From positions 1 through 64,000 of the forward strand of contig JAFRXK010000074.1 in the NCBI GenBank assembly GCA_017442865.1: a DNA stretch of 64,000 bases, in the 5' to 3' direction. Every line of letters starts with the position of its first letter. The stretch's first letter is position 1. The notes beneath the pieces were generated by a model, which had not been told where the DNA came from, made no database searches, and saw nothing but the letters and a program-made list of their open reading frames with translations. The stretch comes from Lachnospiraceae bacterium (GTDB lineage Bacteria > Bacillota > Clostridia > Lachnospirales > Lachnospiraceae). Below, in pieces: positions 61,840 to 64,000 of this stretch. The translations under genes and the position numbers were made by a program.

Positions 61840-62137
61840 TTAACTCTTCCCATACTCATTTCTCTCTGCCACCATAGCATACTCAATCTTCTCGCCATAG
61901 CTGCCGGCAGCACTCTCATCAAATGTCATATCGCCGGTTATAAGCCCGTAATACTTATCAAAATACTCTTTAAGCTTATCGGCAGCATCCGTTTTCACCT
62001 TTTCCCTTGTGCCGCCGAATCTTGAGGCAGGCGGAAGTATCAGGTCAAAATCAGTACCGGTTGTCCTAAGCACACCATCTCTGAAGGCATTAAGCATAAA
62101 CCGCCTTGTTTCGTCCGGCTTTAGTCTGTGCTGTGTA
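61840..62137 (-). pseudogene. C-terminal remnant of a type I restriction HsdR-like subunit
   Basis: The frame is open from about 62137 (after an in-frame TAG) to 61840. It reads HRLKPDETRRFMLNAFRDGV, then TTGTDFDLILPPASRFGG and DAADKLKEYFDKYYGLI. The TGTD-X4-LPP-X-SRFGG pattern matches the C-terminal end of HsdR restriction subunits. The first methionine (62097) has no good ribosome binding site, and the motor and nuclease domains are absent. It is a decayed fragment ending at a terminator. Confidence 0.55.
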
Positions 62138-62453
62138 ATTAACTAACAGACCTATTGTTGAATTGTCTACTTCGCCTTAATCTGATATGTGCCATGCTAT
62201 TCGTCCTGTATCTGAAGGGTTAAATCTCTTCATTTATACTTTAAGTCACGATATAGCAAGAATCTCAAGAAATCATAAAATACAATTTAATTCTTCTATT
62301 TGTGAAACATTTTGTTTCGTAATTTCATTAAATCGCTTTCAAAATACGTATAAAATACGTTGTTATATTTTTATTTACATTTTTATTCTTTACTATTAAT
62401 TGTTATATTTAAATATCAATCAAGCTCATTTTTCAATATTATATCAATAAACA
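62138..62453. other. AT-rich intergenic stretch without a supported gene
   Basis: A 70-codon plus-strand frame (62187-62399) has no ribosome binding site and ends in low-complexity Ile/Tyr/Phe sequence, so I do not call it. Some of this DNA may be further debris of the restriction locus. I see nothing else. Confidence 0.5.
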
Positions 62454-63248
62454 TTACTCAGGAAAGACTGGAACCAGTTGATATATCGCTTTTCCAGAAC
62501 CATCTTCATTATCTTCATATAGTATTTTATTTATTTTAATATATATGTAATCAGATAATGTTTTACCTTGAATATCCTGGCAATTAACTTTTAAAAACAA
62601 TAATGGGTTGTTATTTCCATCCATATATCCTTGTTGAATTGCTTTTTCTATTAAACAAACATATTGTTGAGGAATATATAATGAATATGGATTATCATCT
62701 GTTTTCATATACATTAATGACGTCGGAATTTCCTTGTTAATTTGAACAAAACCATTGCCGTATGTAAACACATCACTTTGCTCTCCTATAATACAGAACT
62801 CGTCGTTTTTTTGATTGCATGACAACAAATAATCATTAAGGCGTTTTGTATTATTTTCATCCCACATAAACACTACATTTTTAGCAGTTCCATTTCCAAT
62901 ATTAACAACAGAATAGTTCACTGTAGATGAGTTTTTTATTGACACTGGTATACCATTTTCATCCCATTCAAATTGTATCTGTACTGTATTCATAACTATT
63001 GAAGGTCTATACATTGTATCTCGTTCAACCTTCATTTCATGTACGGTATAAAAGACACCAACCACTGAAAAAAAAGTAAGCAAAGCTATTATACTATTTA
63101 TTACATCAGCAATTTGAATTTTGTTTAATTGTTTATTTCCATTAATATTATTTGTTTGCTTTTGCTCATTTTGTCGCTGTGAATTTACTTCCTTAGTTTC
63201 TTTTTCCTTATTACCTTTTTTATTTTTGTCTCTTTTACTTTTGCTCAT
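62454..63248 (-). CDS. Unknown single-pass membrane protein
   Basis: About 264 residues. I do not recognise a family. A strongly charged N-terminus (MSKSKRDKNKKGNKEKETKE) leads to one hydrophobic segment (DVINSIIALLTFFSVVGVFYTV) and a beta-rich domain of about 190 residues (RPSIVMNTVQIQFEWDENGI, YSVVNIGNGTAKNVVFMWDE). That domain recalls proteins with a membrane anchor and an immunoglobulin-like exposed part. The ATG at 63248 has GGAGG 9 nt upstream. Strongly AT-rich, unlike the housekeeping block; probably accessory. Confidence 0.65.
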   Translation of the reverse strand: MSKSKRDKNKKGNKEKETKEVNSQRQNEQKQTNNINGNKQLNKIQIADVINSIIALLTFFSVVGVFYTVHEMKVERDTMYRPSIVMNTVQIQFEWDENGIPVSIKNSSTVNYSVVNIGNGTAKNVVFMWDENNTKRLNDYLLSCNQKNDEFCIIGEQSDVFTYGNGFVQINKEIPTSLMYMKTDDNPYSLYIPQQYVCLIEKAIQQGYMDGNNNPLLFLKVNCQDIQGKTLSDYIYIKINKILYEDNEDGSGKAIYQLVPVFPE

Positions 63249-63420
63249 TACACATAACCTCCATGACACAATCAATGTATTTCTTATTAATGTAATAAAA
63301 ACAATTCATCTATAGCTTCAATAGCACAATACAAAATTTAAATATCGCTATACAAAAATTTATCCCTAAATAAAGCTATACAAACGCTTTCTATATTTAC
63401 AAATAATATCCAAGATAAAA

Positions 63421-63999
63421 TCATGCCAACACCTCCACATACTTCATAACCTCATCACGAACACCAAGCTTTTGCGCGTATTCAATCAGTCTTGACAAAT
63501 TCTTCTCCATATGCGACATATATTCTTTAATTGCCGTTTGAAAAAGCTGCACATCATATTTCTTCCTGTCCTTAATTAAATCGCAGATACATCTCTCCAT
63601 ATCGTATACATGCACCATGTTTCCGCTGCTTGAAGGGCGTTCGCAAATGCCAAGCTCATAAATATGCTCCCGCGCATAATGCACTTCTTTTGATTGCACC
63701 TTGATATGCGATGCATTATAACCTGTCGGAACCGTAAAACAAATCTTAGAATATTCTCTGTCCGTTAATCCGTGCAGATACAATGCAGTCTCGCCCGAGT
63801 ACACAATCAATCTGCTTCGCTTCTGCAAAATAAAAAGCTCATCCGGCCACACATCCTCTAAAATGTATATGCCATGCGCCGCCTTCTCCATCTTGTGCTC
63901 TCTTGCGTATTTTAAAATATATGGTTTTGTAAATCCTGCCTCAACAGCCTCCGCAGTAATCAAATAGCCATTCTCATCTTCAATAATTTTATCAAGCAA
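63421..63999 (-). CDS. AbiEi-family antitoxin-like protein, start at or beyond the window edge
   Basis: At least 192 residues. The N-terminal winged-helix part (IIEDENGYLITAEAVEAGFT, LKYAREHKMEKAAHGIYIL) and the following domain (SGETALYLHGLTDREYSKICFTVPTGYNASHI, VHVYDMERCICDLIKDR) match AbiEi antitoxins of type IV abortive-infection systems. The frame is open to the last bases, with only a TTG at 63999, so the true start may lie outside. The usual partner, the AbiEii nucleotidyltransferase toxin, should follow within a few bases. Here 63249-63420 is followed by the unknown membrane protein, so no toxin is visible. Confidence 0.75.
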   Translation of the reverse strand: MLDKIIEDENGYLITAEAVEAGFTKPYILKYAREHKMEKAAHGIYILEDVWPDELFILQKRSRLIVYSGETALYLHGLTDREYSKICFTVPTGYNASHIKVQSKEVHYAREHIYELGICERPSSSGNMVHVYDMERCICDLIKDRKKYDVQLFQTAIKEYMSHMEKNLSRLIEYAQKLGVRDEVMKYVEVLA

Positions 64000-64000
64000 A

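Noticed and set aside
62187-62399. 70-codon plus-strand ORF
   Set aside because: It has no ribosome binding site, low-complexity Ile/Tyr ending and no recognisable motif.

Overview
The window looks like a chromosome segment of a Gram-positive anaerobe of the Clostridia, most likely Lachnospiraceae. The evidence is a PolC-type replicative polymerase, a pyrH-frr-uppS-cdsA-dxr-rseP-ispG-polC housekeeping block, AGGAGG-type ribosome binding sites, ECF transporters, and secreted proteins with sortase-like tails. Almost every gene is on the minus strand, so transcription mostly runs from high to low coordinates.

Positions 1-14220 are an AT-rich type III-D CRISPR-Cas locus. In transcription order it encodes a MYG1/DHH-type hydrolase, Cas6, a compact HD-less Cas10 broken by one in-frame TAA, a Csm3-like Cas7, Csx10, a double-Cas7 protein, a Csx19-like protein, a TIGR03986 RAMP, a CARF-HEPN ribonuclease (Csx1/TIGR02221), a stand-alone CARF protein, and a 435-residue protein that I read as a divergent sigma-70 factor. 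The leader and the CRISPR array follow and run off the left edge. The two newest spacers overlap by 20 nt and come from the same source in the same orientation. The CARF plus sigma-like pair is the best candidate for an undescribed system: a transcriptional output controlled by cyclic oligoadenylate. No cas1, cas2 or separate cas11 is visible.

Positions 14445-26620 are the housekeeping block (DNA replication, MEP isoprenoid pathway, undecaprenyl and phospholipid synthesis, ribosome recycling, UMP kinase), with palindromic repeats between genes. Then come a MATE exporter (26753-28114) and two large secreted beta-helix enzymes. One is GH87-like (alpha-1,3-glucanase type) with an acidic Pro/Glu/Thr stalk and a cell-wall anchor; the other is GH49/GH28-like and freely secreted. 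Positions 34835-44514 hold a mixed set: a 2-hydroxyacyl-CoA dehydratase-like protein, small regulators, GNATs, an acyltransferase, a DNA-glycosylase-like protein, TspO, an ORF6N/phospholipase-D-like protein divergent from an XRE regulator, a flavodoxin-family pseudogene, a nitroreductase and a ZIP transporter.

Positions 44584-52240 are a cobalamin riboswitch operon. The riboswitch and its terminator are followed by a small HNH-repeat protein, two surface proteins built from the domains of human intrinsic factor/transcobalamin (DUF4430 and an alpha-alpha barrel), EcfT, and a fused EcfA-EcfA-S protein. Together they read as a Gram-positive corrinoid capture and uptake system. Positions 52650-61595 are a maltodextrin regulon: GH13 lipoprotein amylase, LacI/MalR regulator, GH13 neopullulanase-type enzyme and an ABC importer, with palindromic operators at the transcription start sites. 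The right end has a restriction-enzyme (HsdR) remnant, an unknown membrane protein and an AbiEi-type antitoxin cut by or near the window edge.
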